DNA from: an uncultured Actinomycetes bacterium
GTDB taxonomy: Bacteria > Actinomycetota > Acidimicrobiia > Acidimicrobiales > RAAP-2
Direction: 5' to 3'
Length of the DNA stretch: 32,316 nt
Assembly (NCBI GenBank): GCA_903885505.1
Contig: CAISIU010000008.1
Location: 1 to 32,316 of the forward strand
A model generated the notes under the pieces. The model worked only from the letters and a program-made list of their open reading frames with translations. It was not told where the DNA came from and searched no databases. Below, piece after piece: positions 6,229 to 13,737 of this stretch; within the stretch, counting starts at the first letter, position 1, and each line of letters begins with the position of its first letter. A program made the position numbers and the translations under genes.

Positions 6229-7704
6229 CTACAGGTTCTGCTCGAATTCTTCGAGGACGACTTCGCGGTCTTCCTTGGTCGGAAGGTTGAAGTACGAGGC
6301 CTTCTTGACGATCCAGAAATACAGCAAGGGAACGAAGCCCAGGGCGATAGATCCAAGTCCAATCCACTTCGTCGTGGTGTTGAGACCGGGAATCACCTTG
6401 ATGAATACGAAGATCATGAAGGCGGCGCCGAGCAATGGCCATAGACCGATGAGCAGAGCGTTGCCGACGGACTTGAAGAGATGCTTGCGGTAGAGCACCA
6501 CGACGGCAAGTCCCGCGGCGGCGTAGTAGAAGCAAATCTGAAGTCCAATGGCGTTGTAGCCGTCCGTCAGGATGTTGGAGATACTGCCGATGTACTGGCT
6601 GCCGATGAAGAGGCCGAGAACAACCACCGTCACAAAAATGATGGAGGCCATGGGGGTCTTGCGGCTCGAGTGCACGGTGCCGAAGATCTTGGGCATGGTG
6701 TGGTCGCGTCCCATGACGAACAGGGTGCGAGTCAGCTGGATGAGCTGAGTTTCGAGAGTGGCGATGGTGGAGAGCACGACCGCGACCACGATGAGCTTGC
6801 CACCGGTGCCACGCCACACGGCCTGACCGAGCACCGACAAGATGTCGGCCGCGTTGTTGGAGTCAGTCAGTTGCGCCGGGGTCAGGACCAAGTTGGACGC
6901 AATGGTGAAGAGCTCGTAAAGGGCAAACACAATGACGGTGCCCAACACGCCGCCGAGGCCCGACGTCGACTTGGCCGACTTGGTCTCTTCGTTCAGGTTC
7001 GCGGTGACATCCCAGCCCCAGAAATAGAAGGCGGCGAGGAGAGCACCCGCGACGAAACCGTTGAAGCCACCCGAGCCCTTAAAGATGGACGGGGCGAACC
7101 AGTGCCACGAGAAGTGAGTGTGGTGCGGAGCGTTAAAGATGGCCAACAAGGCGAAAAGGACCAGCAGGGCCACCTCGGTGCAGGTCATGATGATCTGCAC
7201 GCGGACCGTCACGGTCACGCCCGCGGCCACGGTGACGACCATGGCGAGGAAGAAGAGGGCACCAAACAGGGTCACCAAAGTCTTGTTGTTCGCCCAGGAG
7301 TCAGAGAAGAGGCCCAAGACGTTCGATCCGGCGGGCAAGGTCGCAATGACCGAGAAGATCAGTGAGGAAACGACCAGCGACCAACCGGAGAGATATCCGA
7401 TGATGGGGTGAAGTCCGCGGCGAACCCAGGAGTAGGCGGCGCCGGCGGAGGACTCGTTCTTCGAGAGGTACTTGAAGGCAAAGACGATGCCGAACATGAA
7501 AAAGCCGCAGTAGAGCAACGCGGCCGGACCGCCGTAGGCGACGGCGCCAAACAAGAGCGCGGTGGTGGCGGCGATGGAATAAGCGGGAGCTGAACCCGCG
7601 AGGCCCATGATGACGGAGTCGAACAAACCAAGGACTCCGCCGCGAAGACGATGCTCATGTTGTTCGTGTAATTCGGTCTCGTAGGACGAGTTGGGGTTGC
7701 TCAT
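6229..7704 (-). CDS. APC-superfamily amino acid permease
   Basis: This 491-residue inner-membrane transporter has about 12 hydrophobic segments. The N-terminal LFDSVIMGLAGSAPAYSIAAT is the helix-1 signature of amino acid-polyamine-organocation permeases. The helix 6 region (FYFWGWDVTANLNEETKSA) holds the conserved acidic loop. Such proteins import amino acids or related amines by proton or sodium symport, and the substrate cannot be deduced. A good ribosome binding site (AGGAG, 7711-7715 on the minus strand) lies 6 bases before the ATG. The gene is convergent with the small membrane protein and divergent from tldD. It has no partner gene for a catabolic pathway here. Confidence 0.9.
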   Translation of the reverse strand: MSNPNSSYETELHEQHEHRLRGGVLGLFDSVIMGLAGSAPAYSIAATTALLFGAVAYGGPAALLYCGFFMFGIVFAFKYLSKNESSAGAAYSWVRRGLHPIIGYLSGWSLVVSSLIFSVIATLPAGSNVLGLFSDSWANNKTLVTLFGALFFLAMVVTVAAGVTVTVRVQIIMTCTEVALLVLFALLAIFNAPHHTHFSWHWFAPSIFKGSGGFNGFVAGALLAAFYFWGWDVTANLNEETKSAKSTSGLGGVLGTVIVFALYELFTIASNLVLTPAQLTDSNNAADILSVLGQAVWRGTGGKLIVVAVVLSTIATLETQLIQLTRTLFVMGRDHTMPKIFGTVHSSRKTPMASIIFVTVVVLGLFIGSQYIGSISNILTDGYNAIGLQICFYYAAAGLAVVVLYRKHLFKSVGNALLIGLWPLLGAAFMIFVFIKVIPGLNTTTKWIGLGSIALGFVPLLYFWIVKKASYFNLPTKEDREVVLEEFEQNL

Positions 7705-7742
7705 GGCAGCTCCTCGTTGTTGGTAGTGGGATCACCTCTAAG

Positions 7743-7771
7743 TTGACAGACAAATCGAGCAAACCTAACAC
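7743..7771 (+). promoter_or_regulatory. Possible promoter upstream of tldD
   Basis: A perfect -35 box, TTGACA (7743-7748), is followed after 17 bases by TAACAC (7766-7771), a weak -10. It would give tldD a leader of about 65 bases, as an alternative to the leaderless signal at 7831-7836. Confidence 0.3.
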
Positions 7772-7830
7772 GAGACAGCTGTTTTGAGGTTGAGCCCTTT
7801 AGGAGACCATCTCGAGGTCATCACCCTCAA

Positions 7831-7836
7831 TATGGT
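7831..7836 (+). promoter_or_regulatory. -10 box of a leaderless tldD transcript
   Basis: TATGGT ends 6 bases before the ATG at 7843. GGAG (7837-7840) is only 2 bases from the ATG, too close to serve as a normal ribosome binding site. Confidence 0.45.
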
Positions 7837-7842
7837 GGAGAT

Positions 7843-9345
7843 ATGACAGTTCAGTTTCGCTATCTCGATGAAGCGGTCGCCAGCACCCTCAGTTCAGCCG
7901 CCATCGATGCCGCCACGGCCGCCGGTGCCTCGCTCGCGAGTTGTCGCGTGGAGGCCATTCGTAATCAAGTGGTCGTCTTGCGCGACGGCGACCTCGAAAC
8001 GTCGAGTGACAATGTGGAATTCGGCCTCGGCGTGCGCGTCGTGGTGAATGGAGCCCTCGGGTTTGCGGCCACCGTCGCCAAGACGGCCGATGATGCCCGG
8101 GCAGTGGCCATTCAGGCAGTGAACGTCGCTCGTAGCGTGGCGCGGGCGCAGCGCCAGATCATGGAACTCGCCCCCGAGCCGTCACACGGAACTATCCGCT
8201 GGGCCTCGCCCTACGAGATTGACCCCACCACCGTTCCCTTGTCGGAAAAGGTCGACCTGCTCGGCTCGTGGAGTCGCCAACTCTTGGCGTCACCGCACGT
8301 GCAGCACGTCACTGCGTACGTGCTGGCGGTGACGGAAGAGAAGCACTACGCCGATAGCGCGGGCACGATTGCCTTTCAGCAGCGCGTGCGCGTCAATCCG
8401 GAAGTGGAGGCCATCGCCGTCGATGACGCGGGATTTGAGTCGATGTCCACGACCGCCCCGCCGGTGGGTCGCGGCTGGGAGTACTTGCACGGCACCGGCT
8501 GGGACTTCGCGTCGGAGTTGGCGCAATTGCCGGACTGGTTGGCGGAGAAGAAGGCCGCTCCCTCGGTGGAGGCGGGTCGATATGACTGCGTTATTGACCC
8601 CACCAACTTGTGGCTCACCATTCATGAGTCCATTGGTCACGCCACCGAACTAGACCGTGCGCTCGGCTACGAAGCGGCCTACGCCGGCACGTCGTTTGCG
8701 ACTCCCGACAAGCGCGGAACGTTGAAGTACGGCTCGTCCATTATGAACGTCACGGGCGATCGCACGGCCGTTCACGGTCTCGCGTCGGTGGCTATCGATG
8801 ACGAAGGTGTCGAGAGTCAGTCATTCCCTCTTATCGAAAACGGCATTCTCACCGGTTACCAACTCGACCGAGCCACCGCGATGGTCGCGGGCTATGACCG
8901 ATCGAATGGTTGCGCTTTTGCTGACTCTCCGTTGCACGTCCCCCTGCAGCGCATGGCCAATGTCTCACTGGCTCCCGCCCCCGGTAACGGACCGTCGACC
9001 GAGGAATTGATTTCTGATGTGGAGCGAGGTCTCTACATCGTCGGTGACAAGAGCTGGTCTATCGACATGCAGCGTTACAACTTCCAATTCACCGGTCAAC
9101 GCTTTTTCAAGATTGAAAATGGGAAGTTGGCGGGTCAGGTCAAAGACGTGGCGTATCAAGCGACCACCACCGACTTCTGGGGATCACTCGAAAAGGTGGG
9201 CGGAGAGCAGACCTACCTCTTGGCGGGTGCCTTTAACTGCGGTAAGGCGCAGCCCGGACAGGTCGCCGCCGTGTCGCATGGCTGCCCCAGCGTGCTCGTG
9301 TCCAATGTCAATATTCTCAACACCCGTTCGGAGGCAGGACGATGA
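7843..9345 (+). CDS. tldD: Zinc metalloprotease subunit TldD
   Basis: This 500-residue protein is the catalytic subunit of the TldD/TldE protease. In other bacteria that protease trims unfolded or modified peptides (microcin B17 maturation, CcdA degradation). The zinc site HESIGH (residues 261-266) is present, and the C-terminal NCGKAQPGQVAAVSHGCP region holds the conserved Cys/Gly motif that completes metal binding. It overlaps the tldE-like gene by four bases (ATGA), so the two subunits are made together. No peptide-precursor gene is visible nearby, so the role is probably general peptide processing. Confidence 0.94.
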   Translation: MTVQFRYLDEAVASTLSSAAIDAATAAGASLASCRVEAIRNQVVVLRDGDLETSSDNVEFGLGVRVVVNGALGFAATVAKTADDARAVAIQAVNVARSVARAQRQIMELAPEPSHGTIRWASPYEIDPTTVPLSEKVDLLGSWSRQLLASPHVQHVTAYVLAVTEEKHYADSAGTIAFQQRVRVNPEVEAIAVDDAGFESMSTTAPPVGRGWEYLHGTGWDFASELAQLPDWLAEKKAAPSVEAGRYDCVIDPTNLWLTIHESIGHATELDRALGYEAAYAGTSFATPDKRGTLKYGSSIMNVTGDRTAVHGLASVAIDDEGVESQSFPLIENGILTGYQLDRATAMVAGYDRSNGCAFADSPLHVPLQRMANVSLAPAPGNGPSTEELISDVERGLYIVGDKSWSIDMQRYNFQFTGQRFFKIENGKLAGQVKDVAYQATTTDFWGSLEKVGGEQTYLLAGAFNCGKAQPGQVAAVSHGCPSVLVSNVNILNTRSEAGR

Positions 9346-10721
9346 GTGGTTTGCTGCACCCCCAGGACGTCGCGCGTCAGGTGTTGTCCGAAGCCGGCAG
9401 CGCCGCCACGGTGTACATCTCCGACGGCAGCGAAGCGGAAGTTCGCTTCGCGAATAACACGGTCACGACCAACGGTCAGCGACGTAGTCGCACCGTCACC
9501 GTGATGGTTTTTGACGAACGTGCCGACGGTGTGGCGGCGGGAGTGGCGTCACGCTCCGGTGATGTGGACATCGCCGAGCTAGTCAGCGCGGCGCGCCACG
9601 ATGCGGCCCACGCCCCTCTGGCCACCGACGCCGCGCCACTCATCGGGGGCCTGGTCGATGCGGGCCTGAGCGAGGACATTCCCGAAACGTCACTCGACGT
9701 CATGGCGGACGTTCTTGACTCCCTGCGTGAACTGACCGTTCGCGCCGAGTCGCGTGGCGTCACGATGGCGGGATTTTTCTCGCACGCGCTTCAGACCACG
9801 ACGGTGGTGACCTCGGCGGGCGCGCAGCGCCGCTTTACCCAGCCCACCGGGTCGGTGCAATTGGTGGCTCGTGCCGATGGCGGTAAGCGATCGACCTGGC
9901 GTGGACTATCGACGCCGCACTTTCGTGACGTACCGATGGAGCAGCTCGAAGCCGACCTCTACCGTCGCTTGGAGTGGGCGCAGCGCAGCATCGAGCTGCC
10001 CGCCGGACGCTACGAGACCTTGATGTCACCGTCCACGGTGGCCGACATGATGGCGTACCTCTACTTCAGCAATGAGGGTCCCGACGCGGCCGATGGACGA
10101 ACCGTCTTTTCGAAGCCCGGTGGTGGGACGCGCATTGGCGAGACGATCTCGTCACTGCCCTTCACCTTGTATTCCGACCCCACGGCCGCAGGCCTCGAGT
10201 GCCGACCCTTCGTGGCGACGGGAGCCTCGAGCACCGCAGAATCAGTCTTTGACAACGCGATGGATATTCAGCGCACCGACTGGATTCGAGATGGCGTCAT
10301 TAACGACCTGCGTTTTCACCGTGCGGGGGCTGCGGAGGCCGGCCGGCCGCGAGCAACACCCGGCATCGACAACATCATCTTGGAGGCGGGAGGCACCGCG
10401 AGTCTGGATGACATGATCGCGTCGACCGAGCGCGGCTTATTGCTGAACACTCTGTGGTACGTCCGCTCGGTAGATCCGGCCACCTTGTTGTTGACGGGCC
10501 TCACCCGCGACGGTGTCTACCTCGTCGAGAATGGTCAGGTCACCGGTCAGGTCAACAACTTCCGTTTCAACGAGAGTCCGCTTGACCTTCTGACGCGCGC
10601 CACCGAGGCGGGCGTGAGTGAGCAGACCTTGCCGCGAGAGTTCGACGAGTTCTATCGAGCTCGCACCTGTGCCTTGCGCATCCCCGATTTCAACATGAGC
10701 TCGGTGAGCCCCGCGAGCTAA
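9342..10721 (+). CDS. pmbA: TldE/PmbA subunit of the TldD/TldE protease
   Basis: This 459-residue protein is homologous to TldD but lacks the HExxxH zinc motif, as expected for the non-catalytic TldE (PmbA) subunit of the heterodimer. Typical marks are the N-terminal SDGSEAEVRFANNTVTTNG region, DWIRDGVINDLRFHR and the C-terminal YLVENGQVTGQVNNFRFNESP. Its ATG overlaps the tldD stop codon, indicating translational coupling. The next gene starts 19 bases downstream but has its own leaderless-type promoter. Confidence 0.93.
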   Translation: MSGLLHPQDVARQVLSEAGSAATVYISDGSEAEVRFANNTVTTNGQRRSRTVTVMVFDERADGVAAGVASRSGDVDIAELVSAARHDAAHAPLATDAAPLIGGLVDAGLSEDIPETSLDVMADVLDSLRELTVRAESRGVTMAGFFSHALQTTTVVTSAGAQRRFTQPTGSVQLVARADGGKRSTWRGLSTPHFRDVPMEQLEADLYRRLEWAQRSIELPAGRYETLMSPSTVADMMAYLYFSNEGPDAADGRTVFSKPGGGTRIGETISSLPFTLYSDPTAAGLECRPFVATGASSTAESVFDNAMDIQRTDWIRDGVINDLRFHRAGAAEAGRPRATPGIDNIILEAGGTASLDDMIASTERGLLLNTLWYVRSVDPATLLLTGLTRDGVYLVENGQVTGQVNNFRFNESPLDLLTRATEAGVSEQTLPREFDEFYRARTCALRIPDFNMSSVSPAS

Positions 10722-10728
10722 GCAGTGC

Positions 10729-10734
10729 CATACT
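10729..10734 (+). promoter_or_regulatory. -10 box of a leaderless DUF1003 transcript
   Basis: CATACT within TGCCATACTGG ends 6 bases before ATG 10741. The sequence and spacing match those before tetR (4219-4224). TG one base upstream makes it an extended -10. Confidence 0.55.
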
Positions 10735-10740
10735 GGCCAT

Positions 10741-11295
10741 ATGGCCGTGGACTTCAATTACACCAAGCATCCGCGGGTAGAAGAGCGTGCCCAGCAGGGC
10801 CCCATCACGACGACGGCCGTGCGACTTCACGTGGCCGAACGTGGAATACGAGCCTTCAACGCCCGCATTGGTCTCGCGGTGACGAACGCGGTGGGCACCA
10901 TGTGGGCGGCCTACGTCTTCGCCCTGATCTCCCTCATGTCCTTACCGGCGGTGCTAGTCGGGGTCTTACCCTCCTGGCGACAGCACTTTCCCCACTGGAT
11001 CATTTCGGCAAGCCTGATTTCTCTCGTGGGCTGGATTAGTTCGTATTTCTTGCAACTCGTGTTGCTACCCATCATCATCGTGGGCCAGAACATCCAAGCC
11101 ACGGCGGCGGACCAGCGCGCCGATGCCACCTATCGCGATGCCGAAGCGGTGCTGCACGAGTCTGAGCAAATCCAAAATCACCTCAAGGCGCAGGACGCGG
11201 AAATTGAGCGCCTCCTACACCTCGTCCGGTCGCTCGAAGAGCGGTGGATAAAAAATATTGAACCCGCTCTTCCCAAAGAGAAAAACGACCAGTAA
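10741..11295 (+). CDS. DUF1003-family membrane protein
   Basis: This 184-residue protein matches the DUF1003 pattern. An N-terminal cytoplasmic part ends in FNARIGLAVTNAVGTMW, and two transmembrane helices follow (about 56-80 and 90-116). Next comes the family signature IVGQNIQATAADQRADATYRDAEAVLHE and a C-terminal coiled coil (about 140-172). The function of the family is not established. The start rests on the extended -10 that ends 6 bases upstream. Confidence 0.85.
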   Translation: MAVDFNYTKHPRVEERAQQGPITTTAVRLHVAERGIRAFNARIGLAVTNAVGTMWAAYVFALISLMSLPAVLVGVLPSWRQHFPHWIISASLISLVGWISSYFLQLVLLPIIIVGQNIQATAADQRADATYRDAEAVLHESEQIQNHLKAQDAEIERLLHLVRSLEERWIKNIEPALPKEKNDQ

Positions 11296-11301
11296 ACTAA
11301 T

Positions 11302-11307
11302 TACTAT
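11302..11307 (+). promoter_or_regulatory. Possible -10 box of the desaturase gene
   Basis: TACTAT lies 45 bases before the start codon and would give a leader of about 38 bases containing the GGAG ribosome binding site. The preceding GTAAACTAAT (11292-11301) is shared with the SGNH promoter region. No clear -35 box was seen. Confidence 0.3.
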
Positions 11308-11351
11308 CGCGAAAGCCCTTACTTGGTTGACGTAAACGAGACGGAGACGAG

Positions 11352-12344
11352 ATGGCTGACACTTGGGATGAAGAACTCGCCGTTCAATTAGAGACTGGCG
11401 CTCGTGGCGAACTAATCGTGCCCGGCATTGATGTCAAGGCCATCGTGCGCAAATACACCGGCAAGGTGGGCTGGCCGACCGTGCTGCTCGCGTTTGTCCT
11501 GACCGCTGCCTACGCGTCCGTTTTCATCCTGTGGCACTACCAGTACTTGCCGCTCGTGGCCGGCATGGCCATCAACTCGGTTGTGGCCTATCTCTTTTAC
11601 ACCATTCACCACGACGCCAACCACAAGGCCATCAGCGGTCGACAGAAGAAGTGGGCCTGGCTCGACACCGCTCTCGGTACCTGGTCGGCGATTCCGTTGC
11701 AGCTCAGCTTTGCTGCATGGTCCATGGACCACCTGCGCCACCACGCGTACACCAACGACAAGAAGCGCGACCCCGACATGCTGTGGTCGGGCACCTTGGC
11801 CCAGATCCCCGTCAAGTGGGTTTTTGCCAACCTTCTCCTTCTTCTCGCCGCGATGCCCGGCGGTCGCAAAATGGCCAAGGCCGTGATGCGTGCCATGAAC
11901 CCGCAAGCGGGTCGCACGTCGGAGAGTAAGCCCAACCCGCGCATTTTGAAGGAAGAAGCCATCATGCGCCGCTACACCCAGCTGTGCTTGTTGGCGCTGG
12001 CGGTCTCCATTCCTCTCGGTCTGTTCTGGCCCACCATGTTCTTGTGGCTCATCCCGGGTCGCATTGGCATGTTGATCTTGGTGACCATCTTGGTGTGGTT
12101 CCCGCACTACCCCTATGAGACCACCGAGCAGTTTGGTGCGTCGCGTATTGCGCCGTTCCCGGGCTCGACGCCCATCATGATGGAGCACGACTACCACCTC
12201 ATTCACCACCTCTACCCGAGCGTGCCGTGGTACCGCTACAAGAGCGTCTACAAGGAAATTCGACCCTTCCTCGTCGCCAATGGCGCGTATATGGAGGGCA
12301 GCTCGGTCACCCCGCGCAAGAAGATTCGCTTACTCAACGCCTAA
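11352..12344 (+). CDS. Membrane fatty acid desaturase/hydroxylase family protein
   Basis: This 330-residue protein is a di-iron membrane desaturase. The three histidine boxes are HHDANH, HLRHHAYTN and HDYHLIHHLYPSVPWYR, separated by hydrophobic pairs as in integral membrane desaturases. Such enzymes insert double bonds or hydroxyl groups into acyl chains or carotenoids using oxygen. The third box (HLIHHLYPSVPWYRY) resembles both acyl-lipid desaturases and CrtR-type carotene hydroxylases, so the substrate is open. A GGAG ribosome binding site lies 5 bases before the ATG. It is followed by tRNA-Gly on the opposite strand. No ferredoxin or reductase gene is adjacent. Confidence 0.85.
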   Translation: MADTWDEELAVQLETGARGELIVPGIDVKAIVRKYTGKVGWPTVLLAFVLTAAYASVFILWHYQYLPLVAGMAINSVVAYLFYTIHHDANHKAISGRQKKWAWLDTALGTWSAIPLQLSFAAWSMDHLRHHAYTNDKKRDPDMLWSGTLAQIPVKWVFANLLLLLAAMPGGRKMAKAVMRAMNPQAGRTSESKPNPRILKEEAIMRRYTQLCLLALAVSIPLGLFWPTMFLWLIPGRIGMLILVTILVWFPHYPYETTEQFGASRIAPFPGSTPIMMEHDYHLIHHLYPSVPWYRYKSVYKEIRPFLVANGAYMEGSSVTPRKKIRLLNA

Positions 12345-12360
12345 GGCGCATCGCCAGTTC

Positions 12361-12434
12361 TGGAGCGGGTGACGGGAATCGAACCCGCGTGGCCAGCTTG
12401 GGAAGCTGGAACTCTGCCATTGAGCTACACCCGC
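12361..12434 (-). tRNA. tRNA-Gly (anticodon CCC)
   Basis: Read on the minus strand it folds into a complete cloverleaf. The 7-bp acceptor stem is GCGGGTG/CACCCGC. The D arm is GCTCAATGGCAGAGT. The anticodon stem CCAGC/GCTGG has the loop TTCCCAA, giving anticodon CCC for codon GGG. The T arm has loop TTCGATT. CCA is encoded at 12361-12363. It lies between the convergent desaturase gene and the small secreted protein gene on its own strand. Confidence 0.95.
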
Positions 12435-12476
12435 AGAGAGGCCCAGATTACTCGGGGCTTCTCATCATGAATTTTG

Positions 12477-13049
12477 CTACTTCAGTACTGCCAGCGTCGA
12501 GTTGATGAAGTTGAGCAGTGGGGTTGACGCTTTGGCCGCCGCCGGCGCGGTGAAGGTCAAGATCACGTACTTACCGTTCGCGACCCAGGCATCGAGGCGC
12601 AGGCTCTTCGCGGTGGATAGTGAACCGAGACCATCTTCCTTACCGTTACCGAAGTCCAGGTAGTCATTTACCGGACCCACCTTGGTCTTCGTCATGGCGC
12701 CCGCCGAGGCGGCCACGAGCTTGGTCATGAAGTCCGTGGCGTTCGTGGCCTTGCCGGAAAAGCCTTCGACCTTCCACGCCGCGGCGAGATGCGCGGGGTC
12801 GAGGCAGCTAACGACGAGCGCCTTAGCCCCAAAGTCAATGGTCTGGCCAAGGGCGTTGGCGGGATTCTTGCTGGGCTTCGCGTAGTTGTAGTCGGTGACG
12901 TAGGGGCCGGTGCTCGAGTCAAAGCCGTCGGCCTTGATCATGGAGTGGGTAATCAGGCCACAACCGGTGATAGTGGTGGCGCCGGCTGAGCTGGCCGTGA
13001 GGCCAGCGGTGGCCACAACGAGGGAGGCGAGGAAGAGGCGAGTTTTCAT
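12477..13049 (-). CDS. Small secreted protein of unknown function
   Basis: This 190-residue protein has a signal peptide (MKTRLFLASLVVATAG..., cleavage near SAGA-TT). The mature part has two cysteines (ITGCGLI, VVSCLDP) that may form a disulfide, and a repeated alpha/beta-like pattern ending in a hydrophobic helix (LLNFINSTLAVL). I do not recognise the family. There is no lipobox, so it is probably released or wall-associated rather than a lipoprotein. The start has AAAGG upstream, and TACGCT (13077-13082, minus strand) is a plausible -10 giving a leader of about 20 bases. It is divergent from dcd. Confidence 0.75.
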   Translation of the reverse strand: MKTRLFLASLVVATAGLTASSAGATTITGCGLITHSMIKADGFDSSTGPYVTDYNYAKPSKNPANALGQTIDFGAKALVVSCLDPAHLAAAWKVEGFSGKATNATDFMTKLVAASAGAMTKTKVGPVNDYLDFGNGKEDGLGSLSTAKSLRLDAWVANGKYVILTFTAPAAAKASTPLLNFINSTLAVLK

Positions 13050-13076
13050 GGGTAGACCTTTCTTTGCGTCCCTGCC

Positions 13077-13082
13077 AGCGTA
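13077..13082 (-). promoter_or_regulatory. Probable -10 box of the small secreted protein gene
   Basis: TACGCT on the minus strand is the same hexamer used before gpmA. It implies a transcript start near 13070 and a short leader with AAAGG. Confidence 0.35.
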
Positions 13083-13137
13083 AAAGAGCCGGCACCGCGT
13101 CGCACGGCCAGAACACGAGGGTTTAACGAATCCTTAC

Positions 13138-13143
13138 TAATCT
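13138..13143 (+). promoter_or_regulatory. -10 box of a leaderless dcd transcript
   Basis: TAATCT ends 7 bases before ATG 13151, and no ribosome binding site is present. Confidence 0.45.
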
Positions 13144-13150
13144 GGCTGCG

Positions 13151-13717
13151 ATGGTTCTTTCCGACCGCTCTATTCGCGAAGCCCTGGCTGCGGGGCGCAT
13201 CGTCATCGATCCCCTCAACGAGGCGGATATCCAGCCCTCGTCGGTGGACCTGCGCATTGACAACGCCTTTCGCGTCTTTCGCAACCACACCCGCGGCATC
13301 ATCGACGTCAAGGAAGACCAGACCGACCTGACCGAACTGGTCGAAGTGGGCCCGGACGAGCCCTTCATCTTGCACCCCGGCGAATTTGCGCTGGGCGCCA
13401 CGCTGGAGCGCGTCACAATTCCGAATGACCTCGTCGCCCGTCTGGAAGGCAAGAGTTCCCTGGGACGTCTCGGTCTCTTGATTCACTCCACCGCGGGCTT
13501 TGTGGATGCCGGCTGGGATGGGTATCTCACTCTCGAGCTTTCCAACATCGCCAACTTGCCGATTACCTTGTATCCCGGTATGAAAATTGGCCAGATCAGC
13601 TTTTTCCAGATGACCACCGCGGCGGAGAACCCCTACGGCTCGGGCGTCTTGGGCTCTAAGTATCGCGGCCAACGTGGCCCGACACCGAGTCGCTATTTCG
13701 AAAACTTTCAACGGTAG
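13151..13717 (+). CDS. dcd: dCTP deaminase, probably bifunctional (dUMP-forming)
   Basis: This 188-residue enzyme deaminates dCTP to supply dUMP for thymidylate synthesis in the cytoplasm. The core motif [33 protein letters not shown] and the C-terminal [19 protein letters not shown] closely follow the mycobacterial Dcd:Dut protein. That protein both deaminates dCTP and hydrolyses dUTP, so dUMP is the likely product here. The flexible C-terminal arm that closes over the nucleotide is complete. The start has TAATCT 7 bases upstream. The membrane Fe-S reductase gene follows after 20 bases with its own ribosome binding site and may be cotranscribed. Confidence 0.95.
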   Translation: MVLSDRSIREALAAGRIVIDPLNEADIQPSSVDLRIDNAFRVFRNHTRGIIDVKEDQTDLTELVEVGPDEPFILHPGEFALGATLERVTIPNDLVARLEGKSSLGRLGLLIHSTAGFVDAGWDGYLTLELSNIANLPITLYPGMKIGQISFFQMTTAAENPYGSGVLGSKYRGQRGPTPSRYFENFQR

Positions 13718-13737
13718 TAACCCCTAAGGAGTTCCAC